Of a stretch of 64,000 nt of DNA, positions 7,801 through 21,549 are shown piece after piece. The notes beneath the pieces are model-generated. The model was not told the DNA's origin. It saw only the letters and a program-made list of their open reading frames with translations, and searched no databases. Each line of letters begins with the position of its first letter. The stretch's first letter is position 1. The stretch is from Pseudomonas botevensis (GTDB lineage Bacteria > Pseudomonadota > Gammaproteobacteria > Pseudomonadales > Pseudomonadaceae), in contig NZ_JAHTKI010000002.1 in assembly GCF_019145475.1 (NCBI RefSeq), positions 124,001-188,000 of the forward strand. The letters are read 5' to 3'. A program made the translations under genes and the position numbers.

Positions 7801-10124
7801 ATTGCCGGGTGGTGAAGAAAGGCCCGGTGTTTCAGGCGATCAATGCGCGGGGCGAAGCGCTGAATGAGCCCGCTGCGTCCACAGACAGTTTCTATGCCGC
7901 GCTCATGCACGCTTTGCCGGTTGAGGCCCGCCAGGCACTGGGTGTCCCTCGTGTGACACAGGGCGCCATGCTGCGCCGCGCCATCAGCGCCCACGCCACG
8001 GCGCATATCAACGACACCGCCGCGATTCTGGTGCCAACGGGCAAGGCAAAACGTCGGTTCAAGCCGCCGCAGCGGATCAGGGAGCGTCTGCTGGGTTATC
8101 CCGCCAGCGGGGCGGGCATGGTCGGTTCTTCAGGCTTGAACATGGCGCTGGTGACGCGCCTGCAGGGGCTCTATCCGCCGTTGAAGATCGCCAGGGCCAA
8201 CGGCTTTCTGCTCAAGTTGCTGAGGGCCGGGAAAAGCGAAGCGCAGATTCTGCAAATGCTCGAAGAACTCGGACAGCAATGGTTGGCGTTCGAGCAGGCG
8301 CTGGACGGCTGGGTCAGCCACGGCGGCAACTGGCAGCAGAAAAACGCGATTGCCAACAACCTGAAAAATGCCTGGCGCCGAAGACCTTTCGTGGATGAGC
8401 ACCCGGCCTATGCTCAGCTGGATCTGGTCAGCGACGAGCCGTTGCCTGCGCTGTCGGCGGATTTCTCGCACATTTCCACCTTGCATCTGCGTGTGCCCGG
8501 TTCGACGGATCAGCAGATCCGCGCGTTGCTGCGCAACTTTCCCGAACTGGAACACCTCGACCTGAGCGGCAACCGGCTGACGAGCGATCCGCTTTCCCCG
8601 CACAACGCGGCGCGGCTGCGCCAACTCGATCTGTCCGACAACCTGCTGTATCGGCTGGATGTCAGCGCGATGCATCGCCTGGAAAGCCTGAATCTGAACC
8701 GCACACACTTGCAGGAGTGGCCCCGTGGCGCAGAAAGCCTTCGGCACCTGAGCTGGCTGGACTTGCGCAACAGCCGCATCCGCCAGTTGCCCGCCGAGTT
8801 ACTGTCGCGCAACGAACTGCTGCTCAATACCAATTTGACGGGCGTACCGTTGACGGAGCAGGCGCGCCTGCAACTGGAACTGGCTCACCAACGCTGCGAA
8901 TTTGCCCTGGGCCTGCCCGACGGCGCGCTGGCGCGGTTTTTTCGTGAGGACGTCTCTTACTACGACACCCAGCCGTTCGAAAACGGTTCGCTGCTCGCCA
9001 GCCGCTTGCTGCCGTTGCCGCCGGAGCTAGCGGCGGTTGCAGACCAGCCGTCATTCATCCAGCGTTTGCGCAGGATTGACCCCTCCCTGACCGAGGAGAG
9101 CGCAGCGGACGTCGTCCGGGGCTTGCGCAATGGCGCCACCGACGCACAGGTCAACGCGCGGATTGTCGATTGGGGCCTGCGCTTCGAGTCGATCACCCGG
9201 CAGTTGAACGGCTGGATCTTCACCCGACGCACCGGCAGCGCACTGTTTGGTGGACGCTGGCGTTCTTCGCAGGGGCGCCGCGAAGCCGCGATGCGGATGA
9301 TCGAACACTGGAAAAAAGGTCTGGTGGAGGAAGTCGGCGGCGGCTCCTGGGTGCTGGACCTGTCGAACATCCACGGATTGGGGGCGCTGCCCCGACTGCC
9401 CGCCGAATTCGAGCATATCGACGCGTTGAACCTTCGCGGGTTGGCCCTGAAAGAAGCGGATCTGGCGGACTTCCTGCCGGCCTTCACGCGATTGCGCTGG
9501 ATCGAGCTGGGGCTTAACAAGCTGCGTCGCCTGCCGCGAGCCATCGCCGGCATGGAGCATCTGGAGGAGCTGGGGCTGTCCGGCAATCGCCTGGGCGATC
9601 TTGCGGCCATCGCCCAGGAACTGAGTCGCCTGCAACGTCTCACTTACCTGAGGCTGAACTACAACCGTGTGCGCGCGTTCAATGGCGAGGCCCTGCAAGC
9701 CTTGCCCGGATTGCAGAGGCTGGAGCTGAACTACAACCAGATCAGCCTGTTCAGCGGGCCGGTGCCTGATGGGCTGCAAAAGCTGTATCTGAACGGCAAC
9801 AACCTGCGTTATTGGCCGGACGGCGTTCTACAAGCGCGCAACCTGGAAAAACTCAGCCTGACCGGCAACCCGATCAGTGAACTTCCGCCCGAGATGTTCG
9901 ATGGCAGCCATGATCTGTTGCTGGCGGGAACGCGGATGTCCGCCAATTTCCGTTTTCTGTCCAAGGACAGTCTGCTGCGGATCAAGGCTTACATGGACAG
10001 GGTGCGCGCTCACAGGGCACTGGGGATTACGCGCGATACCCTGGAGAAATGGCTCGCCGACAGCGAGTGGGGGGCGGCGGATGCCGGGTCTGAAAGTTCA
10101 TCGGTCGAGGATCTGGAAAAATAG
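4878..10124 (+). CDS. Giant DUF6543-type toxin/effector with two leucine-rich-repeat blocks, no NEL domain
   Basis: This 1748-residue protein has its start supported by GGAGCGAGAGC just before ATG. The N-terminal ~450 residues resemble the DUF6543 dermonecrotic-toxin-like region found in large Pseudomonas effectors. Residues ~474-548 are strongly hydrophobic and Gly/Ala-rich (LLDIGMLVLNTVSMFVPVLG onward), like a membrane-insertion segment. There are two leucine-rich-repeat blocks, at ~1197-1314 (LEHLDLSGNRL, LRQLDLSDNLL) and ~1490-1675 (LEELGLSGNRL, LQRLELNYNQI, LQKLYLNGNNL). Family members usually continue into a NEL ubiquitin-ligase domain. This one stops about 60 residues after the last repeat with an acidic SESSSVEDLEK tail, and no NEL-coding sequence follows in any frame before metH. 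There is no signal peptide. A role as host- or competitor-directed effector is inferred from the architecture. Confidence 0.75.
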   Translation: MSETLLPDPPITEPRRLTRSIHAARLEQSIPPWLTEAAPPQRAALKKARAPLPDWYRKATRAQRKAFDDSLAASFSAQSRLGKTMAGLQDIHAFAEPLLTRTLKNLFNVELDVNNTFLHLIQSVDAGIWKIEIGAFELSRMSLLQAALHNVEEAECEPDAFHRASGFSVKSAQSGQPEAISPAMTVSQFLKTCRVLDIGALYQQYLKNFLYPQDPQTRQTHREQFITAQKTALRAAAEQALLQKDIEPEDYASILTIIAGERQPRQGSKHIWFCDLNLMRHRLTGCVWFAIGEPFKRLDELILYIPDDPQHPLKRYRADQVEPMFRQRFTERDGAAADGSPTAYQRFFSRFVAYADRPHYFSQFTQDAPDASFKSRLEPWLLTINNLINGLSPVPNLFINHFPPAPTPRQVPNDDPFLGLSHLPFKAQSYWDDNIDLWDYLFERHREQMIEDARRYAVPSADIDAKVRKELFARLLDIGMLVLNTVSMFVPVLGEVMMAVMVCQLLGESIEGVIEWSEGDRQAAKAHLLDVAENLLLAGVTAGIGKGVSKWLAVPAEPVIEDLHSVTRADGSSRLHKADLAGYEVTGEFMADAGPDAQGRYELDDRSYIRIDGRVYEQIYDPSLDRWRVRHPVEPKAYRPILTHNAAGAWRHTLENPLGWSRLKLLRRMGHVTDACSDEQLLKVADICGVSDNALRKMHMDNRLPPPELLDALRLFEADRDVTQVIEQVVSGHAIDERYLYAVPLVTRLEHWPAGRILQVFEKPRMTGVRAEYGHERLSADTPRRTPIRMSRFDVLSGELPMRILAALDESEISTLLGAEAAQNRGWRPQALRDRIGAFARSRRRGLFDGFYRSATLADPGIGKLRRVYPGLSDAAAQDILVHADAEAMATLQSTARVPGKMLEEARWHARRGRLTRALAGLHMENLPSADTRRVALHTLSRLPGWPDDLYLEIREGHLDGRRLDSIGNRTAGQHCRVVKKGPVFQAINARGEALNEPAASTDSFYAALMHALPVEARQALGVPRVTQGAMLRRAISAHATAHINDTAAILVPTGKAKRRFKPPQRIRERLLGYPASGAGMVGSSGLNMALVTRLQGLYPPLKIARANGFLLKLLRAGKSEAQILQMLEELGQQWLAFEQALDGWVSHGGNWQQKNAIANNLKNAWRRRPFVDEHPAYAQLDLVSDEPLPALSADFSHISTLHLRVPGSTDQQIRALLRNFPELEHLDLSGNRLTSDPLSPHNAARLRQLDLSDNLLYRLDVSAMHRLESLNLNRTHLQEWPRGAESLRHLSWLDLRNSRIRQLPAELLSRNELLLNTNLTGVPLTEQARLQLELAHQRCEFALGLPDGALARFFREDVSYYDTQPFENGSLLASRLLPLPPELAAVADQPSFIQRLRRIDPSLTEESAADVVRGLRNGATDAQVNARIVDWGLRFESITRQLNGWIFTRRTGSALFGGRWRSSQGRREAAMRMIEHWKKGLVEEVGGGSWVLDLSNIHGLGALPRLPAEFEHIDALNLRGLALKEADLADFLPAFTRLRWIELGLNKLRRLPRAIAGMEHLEELGLSGNRLGDLAAIAQELSRLQRLTYLRLNYNRVRAFNGEALQALPGLQRLELNYNQISLFSGPVPDGLQKLYLNGNNLRYWPDGVLQARNLEKLSLTGNPISELPPEMFDGSHDLLLAGTRMSANFRFLSKDSLLRIKAYMDRVRAHRALGITRDTLEKWLADSEWGAADAGSESSSVEDLEK

Positions 10125-10130
10125 CCGGCC

Positions 10131-10163
10131 GGCCCTTGTGTCGCCGCAGCGGACACAAGGGCC
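10131..10163. terminator. Hairpin between convergent genes, probable terminator
   Basis: A perfect 12-bp inverted repeat (GGCCCTTGTGTC / GACACAAGGGCC) with a 9-nt loop lies 7 bp after the stop of the leucine-rich-repeat gene and 10 bp from the stop of metH. It lacks a clear T run, so termination strength is uncertain. Confidence 0.5.
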
Positions 10164-10173
10164 TGTGCGAGGC

Positions 10174-13884
<3,711 letters not shown>

Positions 13885-14040
13885 TGGGACTACTCGAAAA
13901 AGACCATGACGAAGGGCCGGAATCATAACAAACTTGTGTGGTTTTGGAGCATGCGGCGCTTTTGCATGAATATCGCTCATGTTGGTACGGCCGTCATAAC
14001 GGTAGAATCGCGGCGTTTTTTCAGGATCGGGATCAGGGAC

Positions 14041-16347
14041 ATGTCGTATCGCGTCATCAGCATTGCGTTGCTGCTTTTTAGCTGGGGCGCGTTTGCCCAG
14101 GATCCTGCTGTCTCGTCTGCGGTTTCTTCCTCTATTTCTTACACCCGCGATATCCAGCCGATCTTCACCGAGAAGTGCGTGGCCTGCCACGCGTGCTACG
14201 ACTCCGCCTGCCAGTTGAACCTGGGCAGCGGCGAAGGTGCGAGCCGGGGCGCGAGCAAAATGCCGGTCTACGATGGCGACCGCAGTCAGGCGGCGCCGAC
14301 CACCCGATTGTTCTACGACGCCTTCGGCAAACGCGCCTGGCAGCAGAAAGGCTTCTATTCGGTGCTCGACGCCCAGGGCAGTCAGGCGGCATTGATGGCA
14401 CGCATGCTTGAGCTGGGGCACAAGACTCCGTTGCAGCCCAACGCCAAGCTGCCCGAAGACATTGTTCTGGGTCTCAACCGCGAAAACCTGTGCGCAATGC
14501 CCGCCGAGTTCGACGGTTACGCCGGCGCCCACCCTAAAGAAGGCATGCCGCTGGCGGTGACCGGCCTGACCAACCAGCAATACCAGACGTTGCAACGCTG
14601 GCTGGCGTCCGGCGCGCCTATCGACGAACAGGGCCTGGCCCCGAGCGCCAAGGAAGCGATGCAGATCGTGCAGTGGGAAAACCTGCTCAACACCCCCGGT
14701 GCCCGGCAGAGCCTGGTCGGTCGCTGGCTGTTCGAACACTGGTTCCTGGCGCACATCTATTTCAAGGACGGCGAGCCGGGGCATTACTTCCAGTGGGTGC
14801 GCTCGCGCACGCCGACGGGGCAGCCGATCGACCTGATCGCCACCCGTCGCCCCAACGACGATCCGGGCACTCAGGTGTATTACCGCCTGTGGCCGGTGCA
14901 GGGCGTGATCGTTCACAAGACCCACATCACCTATCCGCTGAGCGCGGCGAAGATGGCGCGGGTCAAGAGCCTGTTCTACAACGGCAACTGGCAGGTCAAC
15001 GCCTTGCCGGGCTACGGGCCGCAGAGCCGGGCCAATCCGTTCGCCACCTTCGAGGCGATTCCGGCCCAGGCGCGGTATCAGTTCATGCTCGATAACGCCG
15101 AATACTTCGTGCGCACCTTCATTCGCGGGCCGGTGTGCCGGGGGCAGATCGCGACCGACGTGATCCGCGACAACTTCTGGGCGTTGTTCCAGGCGCCGGA
15201 ACATGACCTGTACATCACCGACCCCAACTACCGTGGCCAGGCCACGCCGCTGCTGGCGATGCCGGGGCAGAACGACGACGTCGGCAGTGTCCTGAGCCTG
15301 TGGCACAACTATCGCAACAAGCGGAACAAGTACGAAGCGCTGCGCCGCGACAGCTACGCCGACCTGCCGGCGCCGAGCTGGTCGACCCTGTGGGCCGGCA
15401 ACGACAACGCGCTGTTGAGCATCTTCCGCCACTTCGACAGCGCCTCGGTGACCAAAGGCCTGATCGGCGAAGTGCCGCAAACCCTGTGGCTGTTCGACTA
15501 CCCGCTGCTGGAGCGCACCTATTACCAGTTGGCGGTCAACTTCGACGTATTCGGCAACGTTTCCCATCAGGCGCAGACCCGTCTGTATTTCGATCTGATC
15601 CGTAACGGCGCCGAGCAGAACTTCCTGCGCCTGATGCCGGCCGACTCCCGCGAGAACTATCTCGACGATTGGTATCAGAGCAGCGGCCAGTTCAAGATGT
15701 GGCTGGATTACGAAGCCATCGACGACGACAAGCCGACCGGGCTGAAACTCGACGAAAAGGACCCGAAACGTGATTTCGCCATGCAGTTGCTCTCGCGTTA
15801 CGGCGACCTCAATGCGCGGCCGGACCCGATCAACCGCTGTGAAGATGCCTATTGCTCGCGGCCGAACATTGACCCGGCGCTGCAAAACGCCGAACAGGCC
15901 CTGAGCCGTCTGACCTCACGCCCGGCGGCAGGCCTCAAGGTGATCGATCAGTTGCCGGAAGCGACCATGCTGCGCATTGAAACCCGCAGCGGCAAACGCG
16001 AGGTCTACAGCCTGCTGCGCAACCGCGCCCACAGCAACGTGGCGTTCCTGCTCGGTGAGTCGCTGCGCTATCAGCCGGGCCTCGACACCGTGACCATCTA
16101 TCCGGGCGTACTCAGCAGCTACCCGAACTTCATGTTCAACATCCCGGCGGACGAAGTGCCGGCGTTTGTCGATGCCATGGAAGCGGCCAAGGATGCACCG
16201 CAGTTCGAGAAAATCGTCGAACGTTGGGGAGTCCGTCGCAGTCATCCGCAATTCTGGTTCTATTTCCACGACCTGAGCCAATACATCCACGAAACCGATC
16301 CGGTGGAAGAGGGCGTGCTGGACATGAACCGCTACGAGAATCTTTGA
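14041..16347 (+). CDS. cti: Periplasmic fatty acid cis-trans isomerase Cti
   Basis: This 768-residue protein has an N-terminal signal peptide ([19 protein letters not shown]) and a cytochrome-c-type heme motif C46-V-A-C49-H50 shortly after it. Cti isomerises cis-unsaturated acyl chains of membrane phospholipids to trans, making the membrane more rigid in response to solvents or heat. It acts in the periplasm. The length agrees with P. putida Cti (about 766 residues), and the metH-cti divergent pair is the known Pseudomonas arrangement. AGGGAC lies just before the ATG. No loss of function is visible. Confidence 0.95.
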   Translation: MSYRVISIALLLFSWGAFAQDPAVSSAVSSSISYTRDIQPIFTEKCVACHACYDSACQLNLGSGEGASRGASKMPVYDGDRSQAAPTTRLFYDAFGKRAWQQKGFYSVLDAQGSQAALMARMLELGHKTPLQPNAKLPEDIVLGLNRENLCAMPAEFDGYAGAHPKEGMPLAVTGLTNQQYQTLQRWLASGAPIDEQGLAPSAKEAMQIVQWENLLNTPGARQSLVGRWLFEHWFLAHIYFKDGEPGHYFQWVRSRTPTGQPIDLIATRRPNDDPGTQVYYRLWPVQGVIVHKTHITYPLSAAKMARVKSLFYNGNWQVNALPGYGPQSRANPFATFEAIPAQARYQFMLDNAEYFVRTFIRGPVCRGQIATDVIRDNFWALFQAPEHDLYITDPNYRGQATPLLAMPGQNDDVGSVLSLWHNYRNKRNKYEALRRDSYADLPAPSWSTLWAGNDNALLSIFRHFDSASVTKGLIGEVPQTLWLFDYPLLERTYYQLAVNFDVFGNVSHQAQTRLYFDLIRNGAEQNFLRLMPADSRENYLDDWYQSSGQFKMWLDYEAIDDDKPTGLKLDEKDPKRDFAMQLLSRYGDLNARPDPINRCEDAYCSRPNIDPALQNAEQALSRLTSRPAAGLKVIDQLPEATMLRIETRSGKREVYSLLRNRAHSNVAFLLGESLRYQPGLDTVTIYPGVLSSYPNFMFNIPADEVPAFVDAMEAAKDAPQFEKIVERWGVRRSHPQFWFYFHDLSQYIHETDPVEEGVLDMNRYENL

Positions 16348-16370
16348 TCGTTTGGTGAAGCCCTGCTGTC

Positions 16371-16430
16371 CCAACCTCAAGGACACCGCACCGCCCACAG
16401 GATGTGACGGGCGGTGGTGAGTTGAGGTTG
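16371..16430. repeat. Nested inverted repeat after cti
   Basis: Outer arms CAACCTCAA / TTGAGGTTG (16372-16380, 16422-16430) enclose inner arms CACCGCCC / GGGCGGTG (16389-16396, 16409-16416). This predicts a long two-step hairpin between cti and the acyltransferase gene, with no T run. It may be an attenuator, a processing site or a weak terminator. Confidence 0.5.
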
Positions 16431-16446
16431 TGACCGGGAGCGCCCA

Positions 16447-18112
<1,666 letters not shown>

Positions 18113-18128
18113 GGCGTTCGCTGCGAAC

Positions 18129-18164
18129 ATAAAAAACGGCGCACCGTGAGCGCCGTTTTTTTAT
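18129..18164. terminator. Rho-independent terminator (bidirectional)
   Basis: A GC-rich inverted repeat (AAAACGGCGC / GCGCCGTTTT) is flanked by an A run on the left and T7 on the right. It lies between convergent nfuA and cobM and can serve both. Confidence 0.9.
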
Positions 18165-18198
18165 GCCTGAAACTCAGGATTTGCCCGCCAAGTGGCCG

Positions 18199-18945
18199 CT
18201 ACGGCCGATACAAATGCGCATGCCCCGCGCGATACAGCGACGACTCACTGAAATGATCGCTGCCCAACACCCGGCCCACCAGAATCAACGCCGTGCGTCG
18301 AAAACCCTTGGCGGCGACTTTCCCGGCGATATCCGCCAGCGTTCCCACGACCAAATCCTGATCCGGCCAGGTCGCGCGGTGAATCACCGCAATCGGGCAA
18401 TCGGCGCCGTAGTGTGGCAGCAGCTCGGCGAGGATCTTTTCCAGATGATTGACCCCCAGATGAATCGCCATGGTCGCGCCGTGCTGCGCCAGACTGCCCA
18501 GTTCTTCCCCGGCGGGCATTGCGGTTTTGTCCGCGTAACGGGTCAGGATCACGCTTTGCGAGATGTCCGGCAGGGTCAGTTCGGCGCCCAACAACGCGGC
18601 GCAGGCGGCGGTGGCGGTGACGCCGGGGATGATTTCGAACGGGATGTCCAGCTCGCGCAAATAGCGAATCTGCTCGCCGATCGCACCATACAGACTCGGA
18701 TCGCCGGAATGCACCCGGGCCACATCCTGTCCCCGGGCGTGGGCGGATTTGATCAGTTCGATGATTTGTTCCAGATGCAATTCGGCGCTGTTGACCACCG
18801 TTTCGGCTTGATGACCTTGCAGCACCGCCGCCGGCACCAATGAGCCTGCGTAGATGATGACCGGGCAGGTGCGGATCAGCCGCTGGCCTTTGACGGTGAT
18901 CAGTTCCGGGTCGCCGGGGCCGGCGCCGATGAAGTAGACGGTCAT
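18199..18945 (-). CDS. cobM: Precorrin-4 C11-methyltransferase CobM
   Basis: This 248-residue SAM-dependent tetrapyrrole methylase acts in the aerobic cobalamin pathway, methylating C11 of precorrin-4. It shows the family motifs VYFIGAGPGDPELITVKG at the N-terminus, the RVHSGDPSLYGA glycine-rich loop and the GVTATAACAALLGAELT segment. The start MTVYFIG at 18945 follows AGGA; a longer frame upstream lacks the family N-terminus. It is the last gene of the leftward riboswitch-controlled unit after cobE, with a 92-bp gap. Confidence 0.95.
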   Translation of the reverse strand: MTVYFIGAGPGDPELITVKGQRLIRTCPVIIYAGSLVPAAVLQGHQAETVVNSAELHLEQIIELIKSAHARGQDVARVHSGDPSLYGAIGEQIRYLRELDIPFEIIPGVTATAACAALLGAELTLPDISQSVILTRYADKTAMPAGEELGSLAQHGATMAIHLGVNHLEKILAELLPHYGADCPIAVIHRATWPDQDLVVGTLADIAGKVAAKGFRRTALILVGRVLGSDHFSESSLYRAGHAHLYRP

Positions 18946-19037
18946 CGCTGAATCCTGTGAGAAAGGGCAGGGTGAGGCGGTATCAGAGCGCTTCAGATGA
19001 AGAATGCTCATGATCGATGGCGGGGATTATCGGGATT

Positions 19038-19451
19038 TCAGGCGGCGCCGGCCAATGCCAAAGTCGCCTGGGCGTATTTCTGCCGGGAAATCAGCAGTTT
19101 TGCAGGGGCCTGGATCAGCTGTTCGGCAAGGGCCAGGGCGGCACTTTCCGCCACGCCGTAGCAGCCGGTGCGCTCATAGGCGATTTGCGAACGGTGACTC
19201 AATCGCGGCTGGTAACCGGCCAGTTCCTCGCGGCTGAAGTAGAGCAGGGGCAGCGCCAATTGTGCGGCAAGTTCTTGCAGGCCCGGTTCGTCACGTTTGA
19301 GGTCGATGCTGGCCAACGCCTTGACCGCCCGCAGTTCGATGCGATGAGCCTGCAAGGCCTGGTCGAGCAGCGCACGCAGGGTGCTGGCCGGGCAGCCGCG
19401 CTGGCAGCCCAGGCCGACCACCAGGGTCGGCGCTGCGCCAGCATCGGTCAT
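19038..19451 (-). CDS. cobE: CobE/CbiG C-terminal domain protein of cobalamin synthesis
   Basis: This 137-residue protein begins MTDAGAAPTLVVGLGCQRGCP. The GLGCxRG signature and the later ALASIDLKRDEPGL match the C-terminal domain of CbiG, present as the free-standing CobE in aerobic B12 producers such as Pseudomonas. The GCYGVAESAAL motif near the end is also typical. CobE is thought to assist the ring-contraction and C11-methylation steps, which fits its place before cobM. Its ATG overlaps the cbtA stop codon by four bases (ATGA). Confidence 0.85.
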   Translation of the reverse strand: MTDAGAAPTLVVGLGCQRGCPASTLRALLDQALQAHRIELRAVKALASIDLKRDEPGLQELAAQLALPLLYFSREELAGYQPRLSHRSQIAYERTGCYGVAESAALALAEQLIQAPAKLLISRQKYAQATLALAGAA

Positions 19452-20149
19452 GCGTGGTATTGACCGTCGTTCTTGCGGCGGAACAACCAGGCGCTGATCA
19501 GGCCCAGGGCCAGCCAGAACGCCACGTTGGTCAACTGCGAAGCGATCTTGAACTGAGCTTCCAGCGCTTCCGGAGCGAGCATCGAATGCACTTCCGGTTG
19601 CGGCGCGCCGATCACATGCGGCACGGCGATGATCGCCACGCCAAGGATCTTCATCAGCCAGTTGCGGCTGAACGCGATCAGCGACAGGCCGACAGCGGTG
19701 GACGCGGCGGTGCCGATCCACCACATCTGCCGCGAGGCCAGATCGGCGGCAGCGGTGCCCGGCAGCTCCGGCGGCAGGCCCATGGTCGGCGCGAGCACGA
19801 AGGTCGCATAACCGGCCAGGCCCCAAAGCAGGCCTTGCGAGGTTTTGGTCGGCGCACGCAGGGTGTACAGACCGGCCAGCATCAGGGCGAAACCGACAGC
19901 GACGACGAGGTTGCCGCCGGTGGTCGAAACCACGCGCTGCCAGCCATCTTCCGGCTCCCAGGCTTCGGCGTCGTGCGTGTGCGCGGCGGTGCCGGCGGCG
20001 TGTTCGTGAACTTCAGCCACTGGCTCGGATTTCTCGAAGGTTTCCGCCTGGAGAATCAGCGGCGACACCCAGAAGCTTTGCAGCAGGGTCAGCAGCAGGG
20101 CGGCCAGCAGGCCGGTGAAGCCTGCGGTTTGGGCAATGCGCTTGATCAT
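19448..20149 (-). CDS. cbtA: Cobalt transporter subunit CbtA
   Basis: This 233-residue membrane protein starts MIKRIAQTAGFTGLLAAL and has about five transmembrane helices. A His-rich loop after the first helix (VHEHAAGTAAHTHDAEAWEPEDGW) probably collects metal on the periplasmic side. CbtA is a predicted cobalt permease subunit found under B12 riboswitch control in Proteobacteria, always with the small subunit CbtB. The start at 20149 was preferred over 20170 from family alignment memory and from the SD-like GAGAGC. Uptake of Co2+ supplies the chelatase encoded on the opposite arm. Confidence 0.9.
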   Translation of the reverse strand: MIKRIAQTAGFTGLLAALLLTLLQSFWVSPLILQAETFEKSEPVAEVHEHAAGTAAHTHDAEAWEPEDGWQRVVSTTGGNLVVAVGFALMLAGLYTLRAPTKTSQGLLWGLAGYATFVLAPTMGLPPELPGTAAADLASRQMWWIGTAASTAVGLSLIAFSRNWLMKILGVAIIAVPHVIGAPQPEVHSMLAPEALEAQFKIASQLTNVAFWLALGLISAWLFRRKNDGQYHA

Positions 20150-20160
20150 GTCGTCAGCTC

Positions 20161-20358
20161 TCAGTGGCACGGGAACGCGGCGCTGTGGCGGGTATCGTGG
20201 GCGGCGTTGTGCACCGCTTCGATGTGCGAGAAACCGGCGAAGTAGACCAGGCAGGCACCGAGGATCGACGCGCAGACGGCGGCGGTCAGGCGCTGGCTCA
20301 GGGTGGTGGTGCTGGAGATCTTGTCCGAATTGCTGCCGGTGCTGCTGATGATCGACAT
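20161..20358 (-). CDS. cbtB: Cobalt transporter subunit CbtB
   Basis: This 65-residue protein has one transmembrane helix (LTAAVCASILGACLVYFAGF) followed by a His-rich C-terminus (HIEAVHNAAHDTRHSAAFPCH). This is the diagnostic CbtB pattern of a single helix plus a histidine motif that binds cobalt. AGAGGGAAG lies 6 nt before the ATG. It is the first gene of the leftward cbtB-cbtA-cobE-cobM unit, 11 bp from cbtA, downstream of a cobalamin riboswitch. Confidence 0.9.
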   Translation of the reverse strand: MSIISSTGSNSDKISSTTTLSQRLTAAVCASILGACLVYFAGFSHIEAVHNAAHDTRHSAAFPCH

Positions 20359-20479
20359 GGCGCTTCCCTCTGGAGTGTCAGCGGGTGAACGGAGCGCATG
20401 AAAACCCCTGCGGGTCAGGCACGCAGAGGCTCGAACAGCGCCCGCCCACCGCGGGTTTGTTATGTTCAGCGACGCAAGG

Positions 20480-20695
20480 TACGCGCTGTGTGTTGCGGGC
20501 CGGTCTCCGGGCTCGCGAGGGGTGGCATCTGGCCTACCTGCAAGCATCACCTTCCCATGCCGTGGCACAGTGGATCTGACGCTTCTCTCGCTTACCGTTG
20601 CGGGGGCAGCACCGGACTGACATGGCTTTTGAGTAAAGCACATGATTCATCGGTTTCCCGTTTCACCCTTTGCAGGGCACCCGTAACAAGGTGTG
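20480..20695 (-). promoter_or_regulatory. Cobalamin riboswitch controlling cbtB-cbtA-cobE-cobM
   Basis: Read on the minus strand, the segment has the canonical adenosylcobalamin aptamer blocks in order: a GGGTGAAACGGGAA region, the core GGTGCTGCCCCCGCAAC, the GCATGGGAAGG segment, and the B12-box-like CCCGGAGACCGGCC near 20500. It lies about 120 nt before cbtB. A CCTCTG at 20422-20427 (minus-strand sense) can pair with CAGAGG of the cbtB Shine-Dalgarno, so control is probably translational. Confidence 0.93.
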
Positions 20696-20727
20696 TAGGA
20701 GAGCATGGTCTAGGGATTTGAGTCAAT

Positions 20728-21200
20728 TGAATGGGGGGTATATCCGTTTTATGGAGTGTTGCGGCTGGCGGTTTCGCCCTTACGGCGAGTCACCTTTTCC
20801 AAACGCCGAAAAGGTAACCCAAAAGGCTCTACCCTGACGTACGGCCCCTCGCTTAGGCTCGGGGTTCCTTCGTTGCGGGATTGATCCGGGGGCATCGCCT
20901 ACGGTTTGCTTCGCTGCACCTCCTCTCGATGTGTTTGGCTTCGCCAAACGGTCGCTACGCTCCCACCCCCGGATCAATCCCTCCACTCAGCCTGCCGACG
21001 GGCCTCGAGATCAAAAGCTGTACTCGAGCTAACACTCATCGTGTTGAGTGGTGAGGGGCTCTGATCTGGCTTTTGGTGTAGCTCTCAATTTTTTGCCCCT
21101 TCGGCAAGCCGAGCGGGGGTGTTTTCCTGCCAAAAGTGACTCGCTGTAAGAGCGAAACCGCCAGCGGCAGCACCCGAAGCAACGGATATGCCCCCAATCT
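20728..21200. repeat. Long inverted-repeat (MITE-like) intergenic element
   Basis: The two ends are imperfect inverted copies about 68 bp long (20730-20798 and 21131-21198). Both contain GGCGGTTTCGC, a GCGAGTCAC block, a GCTGGCGG block and a TATCCGTT block. The ~330-bp interior has further small palindromes and no convincing gene. Elements with these sequences recur between genes in P. fluorescens-group genomes; I recall them as a common intergenic repeat family but cannot name the subfamily. Its position separates the two riboswitch-controlled units. Confidence 0.75.
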
Positions 21201-21252
21201 CAAAATCCACCAAGCATTGACCCATCCCCATACCCTGCGTAGCCTTGCGCTT

Positions 21253-21440
21253 TCGAGGTTCTTCGGCGCGTGCCGAAGCTAAGAAGGGAACGCGGTCCAA
21301 GCCGCGGCTGCCCCCGCAACTGTGAACGGTGCTGTTCGCTGCCACGCCACTGCAGGCTCCCCTCACGGAGCTCGCGGGAAGGCGCAGCGAATGCCGGGCC
21401 AAGTCCCGAACGCCGTCAGCCAGGAGACCTGCCTCGATAC
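21253..21440 (+). promoter_or_regulatory. Cobalamin riboswitch controlling cobW-cobN-chlID
   Basis: The plus strand carries the aptamer blocks in order: AAGAAGGGAACGCGGT, the core GCGGCTGCCCCCGCAACTGT, then CCACTGC, GGGAAGGCGCAG, and the B12 box GTCAGCCAGGAGACCTGCC ending near 21433. It lies about 115 nt before the cobW start. Confidence 0.95.
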
Positions 21441-21520
21441 AGATTCTCACTACAACCGGGCGGGGTGATCCGGTGGCGAACGCTTCCGGCGCGTGTCTGC
21501 GTGGCCGGTTCTCGTCCCGT

Positions 21521-21546
21521 ATGCCCGCCACCTTGCCAAAGGGCAT
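21521..21546 (+). promoter_or_regulatory. Hairpin that can hide the cobW ribosome-binding site
   Basis: ATGCCC (21521-21526) is complementary to GGGCAT (21541-21546). The latter overlaps the AAAGGGC Shine-Dalgarno a few bases before the cobW ATG at 21550. It is the likely expression platform of the riboswitch, acting on translation initiation. Confidence 0.5.
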
Positions 21547-21549
21547 CCG

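Noticed and set aside
13885..15885. Upstream extension of the metH frame opposite cti
   Set aside because: MetH begins at its conserved N-terminus at 13884. The extension is antisense to cti and has no family similarity.
20780..20986. Short coding frame inside the inverted-repeat element
   Set aside because: It lies in repetitive sequence, has no SD and no protein-like composition.
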